DNA of 64,000 nucleotides, taken from Pseudomonas hydrolytica (lineage in GTDB: Bacteria > Pseudomonadota > Gammaproteobacteria > Pseudomonadales > Pseudomonadaceae). The stretch is from contig NZ_CP099397.1 in assembly GCF_021495345.1 (NCBI RefSeq), positions 744,001 through 808,000 on the forward strand. Reading direction: 5' to 3'. Made by a program: the position numbers and the translations under genes. Shown one piece after another: positions 12,353-20,740 of this stretch (position 1 is the stretch's first letter; every line of letters starts with the position of its first letter). The notes below the pieces were generated by a model. It saw nothing but the letters and a program-made list of their open reading frames with translations, was not told where the DNA came from and did no database searches.

Positions 12353-13242
12353 GCAGCGCGCTGTATCAGGTTCTCCACGATACTCACTACCGCTACTCGG
12401 CGCCGGTTTCCCTGGCGCAGCAGCTGGCGCACCTGTGGCCGCGCGAATGCCCTTGGCAGCGCTGTCACGAGCAGGAGCTGCGCATCGACCCGCAGCCCTG
12501 CCAGCGCCGCGACGGCCTGGACGTGTTCGGCAACCCGCTGACGCGCCTGGTGTTCGAGCGCCCGCACGAGCAGCTCAGCGTCAGCGCGCGCTTGCGCGTC
12601 GAGGTGCTGGCGCGCGCGCCGCTGGATCTGGATGATTCGCCGAGCTGGGAGGCGGCCTGCGCGGCGCTCAGCTATGGCGGCCGGCCCATGGCGCCGGCCC
12701 TGCTGGAGGCGGCGCGCTACCGCTTCGAATCGCCCTACGTGCGCCTCAAGCAGGTCTTCGCCGAGTACGCCGATGACTGTTTCACGCCGGGCCGTCCCCT
12801 GTTGCAGGCCGGTCAGGCGCTGATGCAGAAGATCTTCGAGGAGTTCAGCTTCGATGCCGGCGCCACCCAGGTGGCCACACCCTTGCTGCAGGTGCTGGAG
12901 GAAAAGCGCGGCGTCTGCCAGGACTTCGCCCACCTGATGTTGGCCTGCCTGCGTTCGCGCGGTCTGGCGGCGCGCTACGTCAGCGGCTACCTGCTGACCC
13001 AGCCGCCGCCCGGCCAGCCGCGGCTGATCGGCGCCGACGCGTCGCATGCCTGGGTATCGCTGTACTGTCCGCGGCAGGGCTGGGTGGATTTCGACCCGAC
13101 CAACAACGTGCGCCCGGCGCTGGAGCACATCACCCTGGCCTGGGGCCGGGATTTCTCCGATGTGTCGCCGCTGCGTGGAGTGATTCTGGGAGGCGGCAGC
13201 CACGACCCGGAAGTGCAGGTCACGGTGCTGCCGCTGGGATAG
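12349..13242 (+). CDS. Transglutaminase family protein
   Basis: The 297-residue protein has the N-terminal bacterial transglutaminase domain (LHDTHYRYSAPVSLAQQLAHL) and a papain-like core with Cys190 (GVCQDFAHL), His233 (DASHAWVSLY) and Asp249 (FDPTNN), the complete catalytic triad. No signal peptide is visible. Together with the ATP-grasp/alpha-E gene it overlaps, and the large DUF2126 transglutaminase upstream, it completes a predicted amidoligase/peptidase system. In such a system the ligase would attach residues and the transglutaminase-fold enzymes would cleave or exchange them. The substrate is unknown. Confidence 0.9.
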   Translation: MSSALYQVLHDTHYRYSAPVSLAQQLAHLWPRECPWQRCHEQELRIDPQPCQRRDGLDVFGNPLTRLVFERPHEQLSVSARLRVEVLARAPLDLDDSPSWEAACAALSYGGRPMAPALLEAARYRFESPYVRLKQVFAEYADDCFTPGRPLLQAGQALMQKIFEEFSFDAGATQVATPLLQVLEEKRGVCQDFAHLMLACLRSRGLAARYVSGYLLTQPPPGQPRLIGADASHAWVSLYCPRQGWVDFDPTNNVRPALEHITLAWGRDFSDVSPLRGVILGGGSHDPEVQVTVLPLG

Positions 13243-13250
13243 GCGGGATG

Positions 13251-13272
13251 AAGGGCCTCGCCTGAGGCCCTT
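13251..13272. terminator. Convergent hairpin between transglutaminase and azurin genes
   Basis: The arms AAGGGCCTC and GAGGCCCTT form a perfect 9-bp stem around GCCT between converging genes. T-tracts are poor on both sides, so efficiency is uncertain. Confidence 0.5.
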
Positions 13273-13280
13273 GGGGTGAC

Positions 13281-13730
13281 TCAGTCGGCCAGGGTCAGGC
13301 TGCCTTTCATCAGCGAGTAGTGGCCGGGGAAGGAGCAGAAGAAGCTGTAGTCCTCGCCAGCGGCCAGTTTGCTGACATCGAAGGTCACCGAGGTGCTCTC
13401 GCCACCGCCGATCAGGTCGGTATGAGCGATGACGCGCTCGTCACCGGCCTTGAGGTAGCTGGCGTCTGGGCCGGCGGGAATGCCGTCGGTGGCGATGCCG
13501 GGCATGTCGGCAGTCTTGCTCAGCACCCAGTTGTGGCCCATGGCGGTCTTGGGCAGGCTGCCTGTGTGCTTGAGGTTGACGGTGAAGGTCTTGCAGCTCT
13601 TGCTGACGGAGATGGCCTGGGTGTTGAAGGTCATCTGGTCGGTCGACTCGACATCCACTGCGCATTCGGCAGCCAGGAGCGGGGTGCTGGCCAGGCCGAG
13701 CAGAGCGATTAGAGCAGCGTTACGCAACAT
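13281..13730 (-). CDS. azu: Azurin
   Basis: The 149-residue precursor has a signal peptide ([20 protein letters not shown], cleaved before AECAVDV) and a mature blue-copper domain of about 129 residues. The copper ligands are visible: His in GHNWVLS and the Cys-His-Met set in [14 protein letters not shown]. Azurin is a periplasmic one-electron carrier used in denitrification and stress responses. I chose the internal ATG at 13730 rather than a longer frame because GGAGGAATC lies just upstream and the signal peptide begins there. It stands alone, converging on the transglutaminase operon. Confidence 0.97.
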   Translation of the reverse strand: MLRNAALIALLGLASTPLLAAECAVDVESTDQMTFNTQAISVSKSCKTFTVNLKHTGSLPKTAMGHNWVLSKTADMPGIATDGIPAGPDASYLKAGDERVIAHTDLIGGGESTSVTFDVSKLAAGEDYSFFCSFPGHYSLMKGSLTLAD

Positions 13731-14119
13731 CTTGATTCCTCCAGTTTCTGATAACCCGGTCAGGTCAGTAGAGACTGGCACAGCTGCCTGCGCTTATGCA
13801 TGCGACCGAACGCCACGTCTGGTTATTCAGCAAATCTGTGGATAACTCTGTGAGGAAGCTCTGCAGCGGGTTCTCCAGGCCCTGTGCCTGCGGGCTTTCT
13901 GGGTAGCTGGTCAGCTTTTGCGCAGATCACCGGTTTGCAACAAAAAATGCTTTGTAATGAATTGCTTGAGGCGAGAGCTGGCACTTGTCCATGCGGCTCG
14001 AGAATGGTTTGCCGGTTATCCCCGAAAGCGGTGGAGCAAGCTGTGGATAAGCTTGGGGAAAGCCGCTCGCGACTGCGCCCGGCAAGGGGCGCAGGGAACT
14101 GGCCAGAAAATCGCCGCGG
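13731..14119. other. Gene-free gap with DnaA-box-like 9-mers
   Basis: No convincing gene lies in these 389 bases. They hold the azurin promoter region, which I cannot resolve, and two exact TGTGGATAA 9-mers (reverse complement of the DnaA box TTATCCACA) at 13837-13845 and 14042-14050. The end next to 14119 is the downstream flank of the DUF808 gene. Confidence 0.6.
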
Positions 14120-15055
14120 TTAACGACTGTGGGGTTTGCGCAGCGCCTGCCACAGACGCGCCGCGAGGCTCACCAGGGGGACGCTGAGCACCCCGGCGAC
14201 CACGCCCAGCAAGGCATTGAGCAGGGTCGGTACCAGCGCCGAGAGCAGCTGCCCGGCATCGCGGGCGACCCATTCGGCGGCATGATGCACGGCGCTTTCC
14301 ACCGGCGGCAGGCCATGGCTGAGAATGCCGCCGCCAACCATGAACATGGCCGCGGTGCCGATCACCGACAACGACTTCATCAGCCAGGGGGCCAGGCGCA
14401 GGATGCCGCGGCCGCAGGCCCGGGCGAAGGCGCTGGCGCGCTGGCTGAGGTAGAGCCCGGCGTCGTCCAGTTTGACGATGCCGGCCACCAGGCCGTAGAC
14501 GCCGACGGTCATCAGCAGGGCGATACCGCTGAGCACCAGCACCTGATTGAGGAAACTGGCAGTGGCGACGGTGCCCAGGGTGATGGCGATGATCTCGGCC
14601 GACAGCACGAAGTCGGTACGCACCGCGCCGCGGATCTTGTCGCGCTCGAAGGCCACCAGGTCCACCTGCGGATCGGCGATGGCCTCCAGCAGCGGCTGCT
14701 GCTCGTCGCCCTCATGCCGGTGCAGCAACTTATGGATCAGTTTCTCGGCCCCTTCGTAGCAGAGGAACAGACCGCCGAGCATCAACAAGGGCACCACCAG
14801 CCAGGGCGCCACGGCGCTGATCAGCAGCGCGGCCGGCACCAGGATCGCCTTGTTCACCAGCGAGCCCTTGGCCACCGCCCAGACCACCGGCAGTTCGCGA
14901 TCCGCCTTGACCCCGGTGACCTGCTGGGCATTGAGGGCGAGGTCGTCGCCCAGCACGCCGGCGGTCTTGCGCGCGGCGATCTTGGTCATGGTGGCGACGT
15001 CGTCGAGGACGCTGCTGATATCGTCGATCAGGGCGAGCAGGCTGCTTCCGGCCAT
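14120..15055 (-). CDS. DUF808 family inner-membrane protein (YedI-like)
   Basis: The 311-residue protein begins [31 protein letters not shown], the hallmark N-terminus of the DUF808/YedI family, and has several hydrophobic segments (around residues 75-100, 150-200, 220-245 and 270-295). Its function is not known. The usual length of the family is about 300 residues, so it looks complete. It is probably a single-gene unit. Confidence 0.88.
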   Translation of the reverse strand: MAGSSLLALIDDISSVLDDVATMTKIAARKTAGVLGDDLALNAQQVTGVKADRELPVVWAVAKGSLVNKAILVPAALLISAVAPWLVVPLLMLGGLFLCYEGAEKLIHKLLHRHEGDEQQPLLEAIADPQVDLVAFERDKIRGAVRTDFVLSAEIIAITLGTVATASFLNQVLVLSGIALLMTVGVYGLVAGIVKLDDAGLYLSQRASAFARACGRGILRLAPWLMKSLSVIGTAAMFMVGGGILSHGLPPVESAVHHAAEWVARDAGQLLSALVPTLLNALLGVVAGVLSVPLVSLAARLWQALRKPHSR

Positions 15056-15120
15056 GTTGCGGCTTCCATGAGAAAAGAGGCCGCAGATCGTAGCATCGTG
15101 TTACATGTCTGCGTACAGGC

Positions 15121-15708
15121 TCAGATGGGCGAGCGATCCACCCACTTCGGCGCTACGCTGGGGCGCCATTCGCTCAGGGCGTCGAGCAGGTCCTGCGGGC
15201 TGTCTGCGATCTGCAGCATCTCGCGGTGCTGCGGACGCACGAAGCGCTCGGCCACCAGATGATCGAGAAAATCCCCCAGCTTGCTGTAGAAACCGTTCAC
15301 TTCCAGCAGCCCCAGCGGTTTGGCGTGGTAGCCGAGCTGGCCCCAGGTCCACACCTCGAACAGCTCTTCCAGGGTGCCGAGGCCGCCGGGCAGGGCGATG
15401 AAGGCGTCGGCCAGTTCGGCCATGCGCGCCTTGCGTGCGTGCATGCCGTCCACCACCTCCAGGCAGGTCAGGCCGCGGTGGCCAATCTCGGCGCGCTCCA
15501 GGCTCTGCGGGATGATGCCGATCACCTCGCCGCCGGCATTCAGCGCCGCGTCGGCGACCACACCCATCAGGCCGACGGCGCCGCCGCCGTAGATCAGGCG
15601 CAGGCCGCGTTGGGCCAGGTGCTGGCCAAGCGCTTCGGCAGCCTGACGATAGACGGGACTGGCGCCGGGGCTGGCACCACAGAAGACACAGACGCTACGC
15701 AGGGACAT
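15121..15708 (-). CDS. LOG family nucleotide phosphoribohydrolase
   Basis: The 195-residue Rossmann-fold protein contains the TIGR00730/LOG signature: [10 protein letters not shown] at the N-terminus, GLMG, and the catalytic [12 protein letters not shown] motif. LOG proteins hydrolyse cytokinin riboside 5'-monophosphates or related nucleotides such as AMP to the free base and ribose 5-phosphate. In non-plant bacteria the natural substrate is often unclear. It is cytoplasmic and seems to be transcribed alone. Confidence 0.93.
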   Translation of the reverse strand: MSLRSVCVFCGASPGASPVYRQAAEALGQHLAQRGLRLIYGGGAVGLMGVVADAALNAGGEVIGIIPQSLERAEIGHRGLTCLEVVDGMHARKARMAELADAFIALPGGLGTLEELFEVWTWGQLGYHAKPLGLLEVNGFYSKLGDFLDHLVAERFVRPQHREMLQIADSPQDLLDALSEWRPSVAPKWVDRSPI

Positions 15709-15767
15709 GTACGGGCTCCTTGGCTGAATGTGCCAAGGGTAACCAGCCGCTGCGCTGCCACCAAGGG

Positions 15768-15845
15768 TCAGTGCCGCGTATCAATGCCGCAGGTGGCGCA
15801 GGCGTAGCTGGCGAGCAGTTGCTTGAGCAGGTCGTTGAGGTGCAT
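15768..15845 (-). CDS. Possible 25-residue small protein with a CxxC motif
   Basis: An ATG at 15845 is preceded by AGGAA about 10 bases upstream and opens a 25-codon frame ending in TGA at 15768. The N-terminal half ([14 protein letters not shown]) could form an amphipathic helix and the second half holds CATC followed by GIDTRH. No family is recognised. It could be a real small protein, a leader peptide, or chance. Confidence 0.25.
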   Translation of the reverse strand: MHLNDLLKQLLASYACATCGIDTRH

Positions 15846-15944
15846 GACGCGGCTTCCTGACGCGGGGACATGTCATTCAGGCTAGTCCCGCTGCTGGCGC
15901 CGCGCCGTTAGATTGTTTCGATGAGGGCGATAGCCGTCACTCCA

Positions 15945-16559
15945 TCACATCAGCTCCATCGCGCTCATGCCGGCCAGGCCCAGCAGCACCACGCCACAGG
16001 CCGCGTAGGTCAGGCGGTGCCAGAGCAGCGAGGCGGTGCGGCGGAACCAGTCCACCAGACCGGCGCAGATGAAGCACCAGAGCAGTGAGGACACCATGAA
16101 GCCGGCGAAGAACACCGCCAGGTGCGTCGGCGTTGGCTGGGCAACGCCGATGGCCGCCATCGCCCCGCCCATGGCGGCCCAGTAGACGATGTTCTGCGGG
16201 TTGGTCAGCGACAACGCCGCGCCGGCGGCGAATGCGCCTCCGGCCGCGATCTGGCCGTCGTCGCTGGGTTGCGGCGGACGATGGGCGTCGCGCAGCGACT
16301 GGTAGCCGAGCCAGGCCAGATACAAAGCGCTGGCCAGGGTCAGGGGATAACGGATCTGCGCGCTGTCGAGCAGCAGGGCCAGGCCGGTGAGACCGAGAGC
16401 GGCCCAGGTGGCGTCGCCGACCAGTGAGCCGATCTGTACCAGCAGGGCGGGTTTGTAGCCGTCACGCAAGCCGCGGCGCAGGGTTTCGCTGAACACGGCA
16501 CCCGGCGCGGCGTTGAACACGAAGCCCAGGAGCATGGCGGCGAGGAAGAAGCTGAACAT
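15945..16559 (-). CDS. LysE family exporter
   Basis: The 204-residue protein has five to six membrane segments and the LysE/RhtB N-terminal pattern with the conserved FNAAPGAVFSETLRRGLRDG loop after the first helix. A second conserved feature is LSLTNPQNIVYW after the central loop. Members export amino acids or similar small molecules from the cytoplasm. The specific substrate cannot be told from the sequence. The gene is followed by a long gene-free stretch upstream and has no obvious operon partner. Confidence 0.88.
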   Translation of the reverse strand: MFSFFLAAMLLGFVFNAAPGAVFSETLRRGLRDGYKPALLVQIGSLVGDATWAALGLTGLALLLDSAQIRYPLTLASALYLAWLGYQSLRDAHRPPQPSDDGQIAAGGAFAAGAALSLTNPQNIVYWAAMGGAMAAIGVAQPTPTHLAVFFAGFMVSSLLWCFICAGLVDWFRRTASLLWHRLTYAACGVVLLGLAGMSAMELM

Positions 16560-17082
16560 GGAGTGTCCTTACACGGCAGGCAAAAAAGTCAGAGGTTCTT
16601 AGCAGATGGCGTGCCAGCGAATTACAGAAAGTTTTCCACGGGCTCTGTGTGTATCTCTGTGCACAAGCTGGTGGCCTTTGTCTGACGGCCTCGTTATGCG
16701 CCGTTCAGCGCAAGCTGACGAATATTTGAGCAAGGCAATTTTTCCTTTGTGCACAGGGGCTTGACAATCTCTCAGGGTGTTTTCCAGGTATCTCAGGATT
16801 GTCCACGATAGCTGTGGATAATTTTGTTGGTAAGGCCTGTAAGCATTGCCGCAGGCGATGATTTTCGAGGTCTTCAGCACTTTGCCGGTTTTTTGATCAG
16901 CGCCTCGTAGGCATCGGGCGAGGGCGGAAACGGGGCAGGATGTCCAGCGTTTTCGCAGGGGATTCTCTGCACAAGACAGGGTTATCCCCGGATTCTGTTG
17001 GCAGTTTTGTGGATAAGCTGGTGGCAAAGCCTTGAGGCCCGTGTCGGGCTTGCTCATGAGGCAGGCGATGAGTTCATCGCCT
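16560..17082. other. 523-bp gene-free stretch with repeated DnaA-box-like motifs
   Basis: The stretch is AT-richer than its neighbours and rich in motifs of the form TGTGGATAA, GTGCACA, TTATCCCC and TTTTCCAC. Exact TGTGGATAA occurs at 16813-16821 and 17008-17016. A 168-codon open frame crosses it on the minus strand, but its composition and lack of recognisable family make it unlikely. It also contains the promoter of the LysE-family gene, not resolved. Confidence 0.6.
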
Positions 17083-17997
17083 TCATCGTGGCTCCAGCGC
17101 GCCAAGCTGCGTGGAGCGGCCGAGCAGTTGCAGGGCGCGGTCCGGATAGTCGGTGATCAGGCCGTTGGCGCCCATTTCCAGCAGCCGTCGCATGTCGGGC
17201 TGCTCGTTGATCGTCCACAGCTGCACGTGCAGGCCGCGCGCCTGGGCATTGCGCACCAGGCGCGGGGTGGCCAGGGTCAGGCCGCTGTGTTGGGGCGGAA
17301 TCTGCAGCACCGGGTAGGAGGGCGACAGCAGATCGCTCAGGCCCAGCCAGTTCAGTGCCAGCAGCAGGCGCACCGAAACCGGTCCGGCGGAGGTGGCGAC
17401 TTCCGGACAGAGTTCGCGGAAGCGTTTCAGGCTGCGTTCGTGAAAGCTGCCGACCAGCACCCGGTCGAGCTGGTCGTAGCTGGCCAGGGTTTCGCACAGC
17501 AACGCTTCCATGCCCACATCGGGGACCTTGATCTCGACCACCTTGGGTATCAGGGGAAACCGTTCCAGCACCTCGCGCAGGCTGGCGATGCGGGTGCCCT
17601 GGCCGCGGTAGGGATAGCTCTGGCCGCCATCGGCCGTCCAGTGGTAGCCGGCGTCGAGCGCCTGCAGTTCGGCCAGGCTGTAATGGGCCACCGGGCCTCG
17701 GCCATTGGTGGTGCGCTCGAGGGTATCGTCATGGATGACCACCAGCTCGGCGTCCTGGCTCAGGTGCAGGTCCATTTCCAGCATGTCGACGCCGAGTGCC
17801 ACCGCGCGCTCGAAGGCGAACAGGGTGTTCTCCGGCCACAGCCCCTTGCCGCCGCGATGGGCGATCACCAGCGGGCGCTCGCCCAGGTCGGCCAGCACTT
17901 CGGGCACCGTGGCCGGGCGGCTGGTCAGCGCCAGCACCAGCAGGGCGATGGCGAGCAGCAGCAGGGGGGCGAGCAGGAAGCGGGCGAAGCGCAACAT
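17083..17997 (-). CDS. Glycerophosphodiester phosphodiesterase
   Basis: The ~304-residue protein has an N-terminal membrane anchor or uncleaved signal (MLRFARFLLAPLLLLAIALLVLA) and a GDPD TIM-barrel with the catalytic VIAHRGGKGLWPENT motif, EMDLHLSQDAELVVIHD metal/acid-base region, and a C-terminal WTINEQ motif. It hydrolyses glycerophosphodiesters from lipid breakdown to glycerol 3-phosphate and an alcohol, outside the cytoplasmic membrane. I chose ATG 17997 since the longer frame upstream runs through a repeat element and gives no signal. Its context does not suggest an operon. Confidence 0.92.
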   Translation of the reverse strand: MLRFARFLLAPLLLLAIALLVLALTSRPATVPEVLADLGERPLVIAHRGGKGLWPENTLFAFERAVALGVDMLEMDLHLSQDAELVVIHDDTLERTTNGRGPVAHYSLAELQALDAGYHWTADGGQSYPYRGQGTRIASLREVLERFPLIPKVVEIKVPDVGMEALLCETLASYDQLDRVLVGSFHERSLKRFRELCPEVATSAGPVSVRLLLALNWLGLSDLLSPSYPVLQIPPQHSGLTLATPRLVRNAQARGLHVQLWTINEQPDMRRLLEMGANGLITDYPDRALQLLGRSTQLGALEPR

Positions 17998-18071
17998 GGG
18001 CCGGGTCTCGACAAGGGTTCGGGACTTTGTGCCCCAGCGCAGCGGCATTGGCAAGCGCCAATGCCGCGGCC

Positions 18072-18094
18072 GGTAGGGTGCGCTGTGCGCACCG
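18072..18094. repeat. GTAGGGTGCGC palindromic repeat
   Basis: GGTAGGGTGCGCTGTGCGCACC is one copy of a repeat family found at least six times in this window. It lies between the phosphodiesterase gene and ureJ. Confidence 0.8.
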
Positions 18095-18139
18095 CGGGCA
18101 CCCGCCATGGGTGATCTGTACCTCAGGAGCTATCGGCGC

Positions 18140-18712
18140 TTAACTGGCCAGCAGCCAGACACCGGTGGCGGCCGACGCAGCGCCGGCGATGCGTACCAGC
18201 GGTGCCGCGGCTTGCGGCAGGAAGCGCACCAGGGCGAAGCCGACGGCGTGCAGCGCGGCCGTGGCGACGACGAATCCGATGGCGTAGCCAAAGGGGCTGG
18301 CCAGGTCCGGCAGCTCCAGGCCGTGGGCGACGCCGTGGGTCAGGGCGAATACTGCGGTCAGGGTCATGGAGACGGCCACCGGCAGGCGCGCCGCCACGGC
18401 CACCAGCAGACCGAAAGCCAGCACCGAACCGGCGATACCGGTTTCCATCAGCGGGATTTCCACGCCGGCGAAACCCAGCAGGCCGCCGATCAGCATGCTG
18501 CCGACGAAGGTCAGCGGCAGCGCCCAGCGCGCCGCGCCGCTTTGCTGCGCGGCCCACAGGCCGACGGCGAACATCGCCAGCAGGTGATCGAGGCCGAACA
18601 CCGGGTGGGCCAGGCCGGCCATGATGCCCGAGTCGCCATGCCCGGGATGGGCGAATGCCAGCGCCGGGGTGCAGAACAGGGCGATGGCGTAGAGGGTTTT
18701 GCGCAGATTCAT
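18140..18712 (-). CDS. ureJ: HupE/UreJ family membrane protein
   Basis: The 190-residue protein has a signal peptide (LYAIALFCTPALAFA) then the HupE/UreJ motif HPGHGDSG...GLAHPVFGLDHLLAM, and six hydrophobic segments. The family is proposed to be a nickel permease or metal-delivery protein accompanying urease or hydrogenase. The histidines near the mature N-terminus and in GLDHLL are candidate metal ligands. It is the last gene of ureE-ureF-ureG-ureJ and fits nickel supply to urease. Confidence 0.9.
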   Translation of the reverse strand: MNLRKTLYAIALFCTPALAFAHPGHGDSGIMAGLAHPVFGLDHLLAMFAVGLWAAQQSGAARWALPLTFVGSMLIGGLLGFAGVEIPLMETGIAGSVLAFGLLVAVAARLPVAVSMTLTAVFALTHGVAHGLELPDLASPFGYAIGFVVATAALHAVGFALVRFLPQAAAPLVRIAGAASAATGVWLLAS

Positions 18713-18733
18713 GTGGATCTCCTTGAAGTGGAA

Positions 18734-19348
18734 TCAGGCCGCCGTGAGCATGCCCTGGCGTTCGATGAAGGCGATGATCTCGTCGAGACCCTGGCCGATT
18801 TTCTGATTGCTGAAGACGAAGGGCTTGTCGCCGCGCATCTTCAGGGTGTCGCGCTCCATCACCTCCAGCGAGGCGCCGACCATGGGCGCCAAGTCGACCT
18901 TGTTGATCACCAGCAGGTCGGATTTGCAGATGCCCGGACCGCCCTTGCGCGGCAGCTTGTCGCCGGCCGACACGTCGATCACGTAGAGGGTCAGGTCGGA
19001 CAGCTCGGGGCTGAAGGTGGCCGACAGGTTGTCGCCGCCGGACTCGACGATGATCAGGTCCAGGCCCGGGAATCGGCGGTTGAGCTGCTCGACCGCTTCC
19101 AGGTTGATCGAGGCGTCTTCGCGGATGGCGGTGTGCGGGCAGCCGCCGGTTTCCACGCCGATGATGCGCTCGGGCTCCAGGGCCTCGTTGCGCACCAGGA
19201 ACTGGGCGTCTTCCTGGGTGTAGATGTCGTTGGTGACCACGGCGATGTTGTAGCGCTCGCGCAGGGCGCGGCACAGGGCCAGGGTGAGGGCGGTCTTGCC
19301 GGAACCGACCGGGCCGCCGATACCGACACGCAGAGGTTGGCTGTTCAT
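18734..19348 (-). CDS. ureG: Urease accessory GTPase UreG
   Basis: The 204-residue protein has the P-loop [10 protein letters not shown] at residues 12-21, the nickel-binding Cys-Pro-His motif ([11 protein letters not shown]), and NKVD for guanine recognition. UreG uses GTP hydrolysis to deliver nickel to apo-urease with UreF, UreD and UreE. The gene is 16 bp from ureF and belongs to the ureEFGJ unit, while the structural genes lie 25 kb away. Confidence 0.97.
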   Translation of the reverse strand: MNSQPLRVGIGGPVGSGKTALTLALCRALRERYNIAVVTNDIYTQEDAQFLVRNEALEPERIIGVETGGCPHTAIREDASINLEAVEQLNRRFPGLDLIIVESGGDNLSATFSPELSDLTLYVIDVSAGDKLPRKGGPGICKSDLLVINKVDLAPMVGASLEVMERDTLKMRGDKPFVFSNQKIGQGLDEIIAFIERQGMLTAA

Positions 19349-19364
19349 GTGCTGATGTTCCTCG

Positions 19365-20039
19365 TCAGGAGCGGAAGAGACGCGAGTACTGGCGCTCGTG
19401 CGCCATGCTCGCCAGGGCCAGGCCGAAGGCGGCGCTGCCCCAGTGTTCGGGGGAAAGGCTGGCGGTCTGCTGCTGGGCGGCCTCGAGCGTTGGCAGCAGG
19501 CGGCTGGTCAGGCGCTGGGCGGCCTGCTGGCCCAGCGGCAGCACCTTCATCAGTACGGCCAGCTGATTTTCCAGCCAGCCCCAGAGCCAGGCGGCCAGGG
19601 CATCGTCCGGGGTGATCTGCCAGGCACGGGCAGCCAGCGCCCAGGCCAGGGCCAGGCCCGGTTCGTGATGGCTTGCGAGAAGTTCGCGCGCGGCTTCGTC
19701 CAGCTCGGGCAGGCCTTCGAGCAGTTGTCGCAGCGAGTAGCCCATCTGCCGGCTTTCCAGAGCCAGCTCGCGGGTTTCGCGGCTGGCGCGGTGCCGTTCG
19801 GCCAGTTCCTGCAGGCGCGGCCAGTCGCCCTCGTGCGCGGCGCGACAATGTGCCAGCAGCAGCGGCGCTTCGAAGCGGGCGAGGTTGAGCGTCAACTGAT
19901 CGGCCAGCCAGCGTTCGGCGGCGTCGGCATCCTGGATCAGGCCGCTGTCGATGGCCCACTCCAGGCCTTGCGAGTAGCTGTAACCGCCGATGGGTAGCTG
20001 CGGGCTGGCCAAGCGCAATAGGGCCCAGGCCGGTTTCAT
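19365..20039 (-). CDS. ureF: Urease accessory protein UreF
   Basis: The 224-residue all-helical protein has the UreF motif [20 protein letters not shown] near the N-terminus and [25 protein letters not shown] at the end. UreF bridges UreG and UreD on the urease apoenzyme and gates GTP hydrolysis. The ATG at 20039 is chosen because the family begins at MKPAWALL. It starts 38 bp after ureE. Confidence 0.96.
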   Translation of the reverse strand: MKPAWALLRLASPQLPIGGYSYSQGLEWAIDSGLIQDADAAERWLADQLTLNLARFEAPLLLAHCRAAHEGDWPRLQELAERHRASRETRELALESRQMGYSLRQLLEGLPELDEAARELLASHHEPGLALAWALAARAWQITPDDALAAWLWGWLENQLAVLMKVLPLGQQAAQRLTSRLLPTLEAAQQQTASLSPEHWGSAAFGLALASMAHERQYSRLFRS

Positions 20040-20076
20040 AAGCTGACCCCGATATGCGTGGGCGATGTCGCTTGGC

Positions 20077-20577
20077 TCACTTGCGCACACCGAACTGGTG
20101 CAGGCGCGGGCCGTAGTTGAACTCTTCGTCGCCATGATGGGAGTGATGATGACCGCCACCGTAGGCGCCCTGCTCGGGCTGATAGGGCGCCTGGACGGCC
20201 TCGACCGTGGCGCCGAGCTGCTCCAGCATGGCCTTGAGCACGTAGTCGTCGGGCAGGCGCAGCCAGCCGTCGCCCAGTTGCAGGGCGACATGGCGGTTAC
20301 CCAGGTGATAGGCGGCGCGCATCAGCTCGAAGGGGCTGGCGCAGGTGACGTGCAGCAGCGGCTCGGGTTTGGCGCGCACGCGCACGATGCGTCCGTCCTT
20401 GGCCTGCAGAAACTCACCATCGGCCAGTGCCGGTTGGCCGCGTTCGAGGAACAGGCCGACTTCCTCGCCCGCGGTGGTGAAGCAGCGCAGGCGACTTTTG
20501 CTGCGGGCTTCGAAGGTCAGTTCCAGTTCGGCGTCCGCAGCAGCCTGCGGCGCGATTCGGGTGTGGATCACCAGCAT
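20077..20577 (-). CDS. ureE: Urease accessory nickel chaperone UreE
   Basis: The 166-residue protein has the two-domain UreE layout, including HVTCASPFELMRAAYHLGNRH, where the conserved His (GNRH) binds nickel at the dimer interface. The C-terminal tail is histidine-rich (GGGHHHSHHGDEEFNYG), a nickel store. It is the first gene of ureE-ureF-ureG-ureJ, preceded by a strong candidate sigma-54 promoter and an NtrC-like site. Confidence 0.97.
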   Translation of the reverse strand: MLVIHTRIAPQAAADAELELTFEARSKSRLRCFTTAGEEVGLFLERGQPALADGEFLQAKDGRIVRVRAKPEPLLHVTCASPFELMRAAYHLGNRHVALQLGDGWLRLPDDYVLKAMLEQLGATVEAVQAPYQPEQGAYGGGHHHSHHGDEEFNYGPRLHQFGVRK

Positions 20578-20612
20578 GCGTATCTATTCCGGGGCAATGT
20601 GCCCGGAAATAG

Positions 20613-20629
20613 TGCAAGTGGCTTGCCAA
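20613..20629 (-). promoter_or_regulatory. Candidate sigma-54 promoter of ureEFGJ
   Basis: On the minus strand the sequence is TTGGCAAGCCACTTGCA, one mismatch from TTGGCACGNNNNTTGCA, with GG and GC exactly 10 bases apart. The predicted start (~20602) leaves a 25-nt leader to the ureE ATG. Confidence 0.72.
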
Positions 20630-20721
20630 GGCCGAGAAGCGGCGCTGGACGGGGCGTTCAGGCGCTCTGTGGATAACTTGGCGAAGCGGTCAGGATTTAT
20701 TTGGTGCGTTTTCGCTGCGTG

Positions 20722-20738
20722 CGCACGCTTGTGGTGCG
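20722..20738. promoter_or_regulatory. NtrC-like enhancer site upstream of ureE
   Basis: CGCACGCTTGTGGTGCG has the GCAC-N7-GTGC dyad of NtrC (NRI) sites (TGCAC-N7-GTGCA). Its centre is about 128 bp upstream of the predicted sigma-54 start, and it lies against the 3' end of desT. Confidence 0.5.
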
Positions 20739-20740
20739 CG

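Noticed and set aside
13837..17016. A replication origin because of DnaA-box-like 9-mers
   Set aside because: No dnaA, rpmH, parAB or gidA genes nearby and no AT-rich unwinding element; Pseudomonas origins lie next to dnaA.
16599..17105. 168-codon frame in the gene-free stretch upstream of the LysE-type gene
   Set aside because: No family, no ribosome binding site that I can see, unusual composition, and it overlaps the end of the phosphodiesterase gene and runs through the DnaA-box-like repeats.
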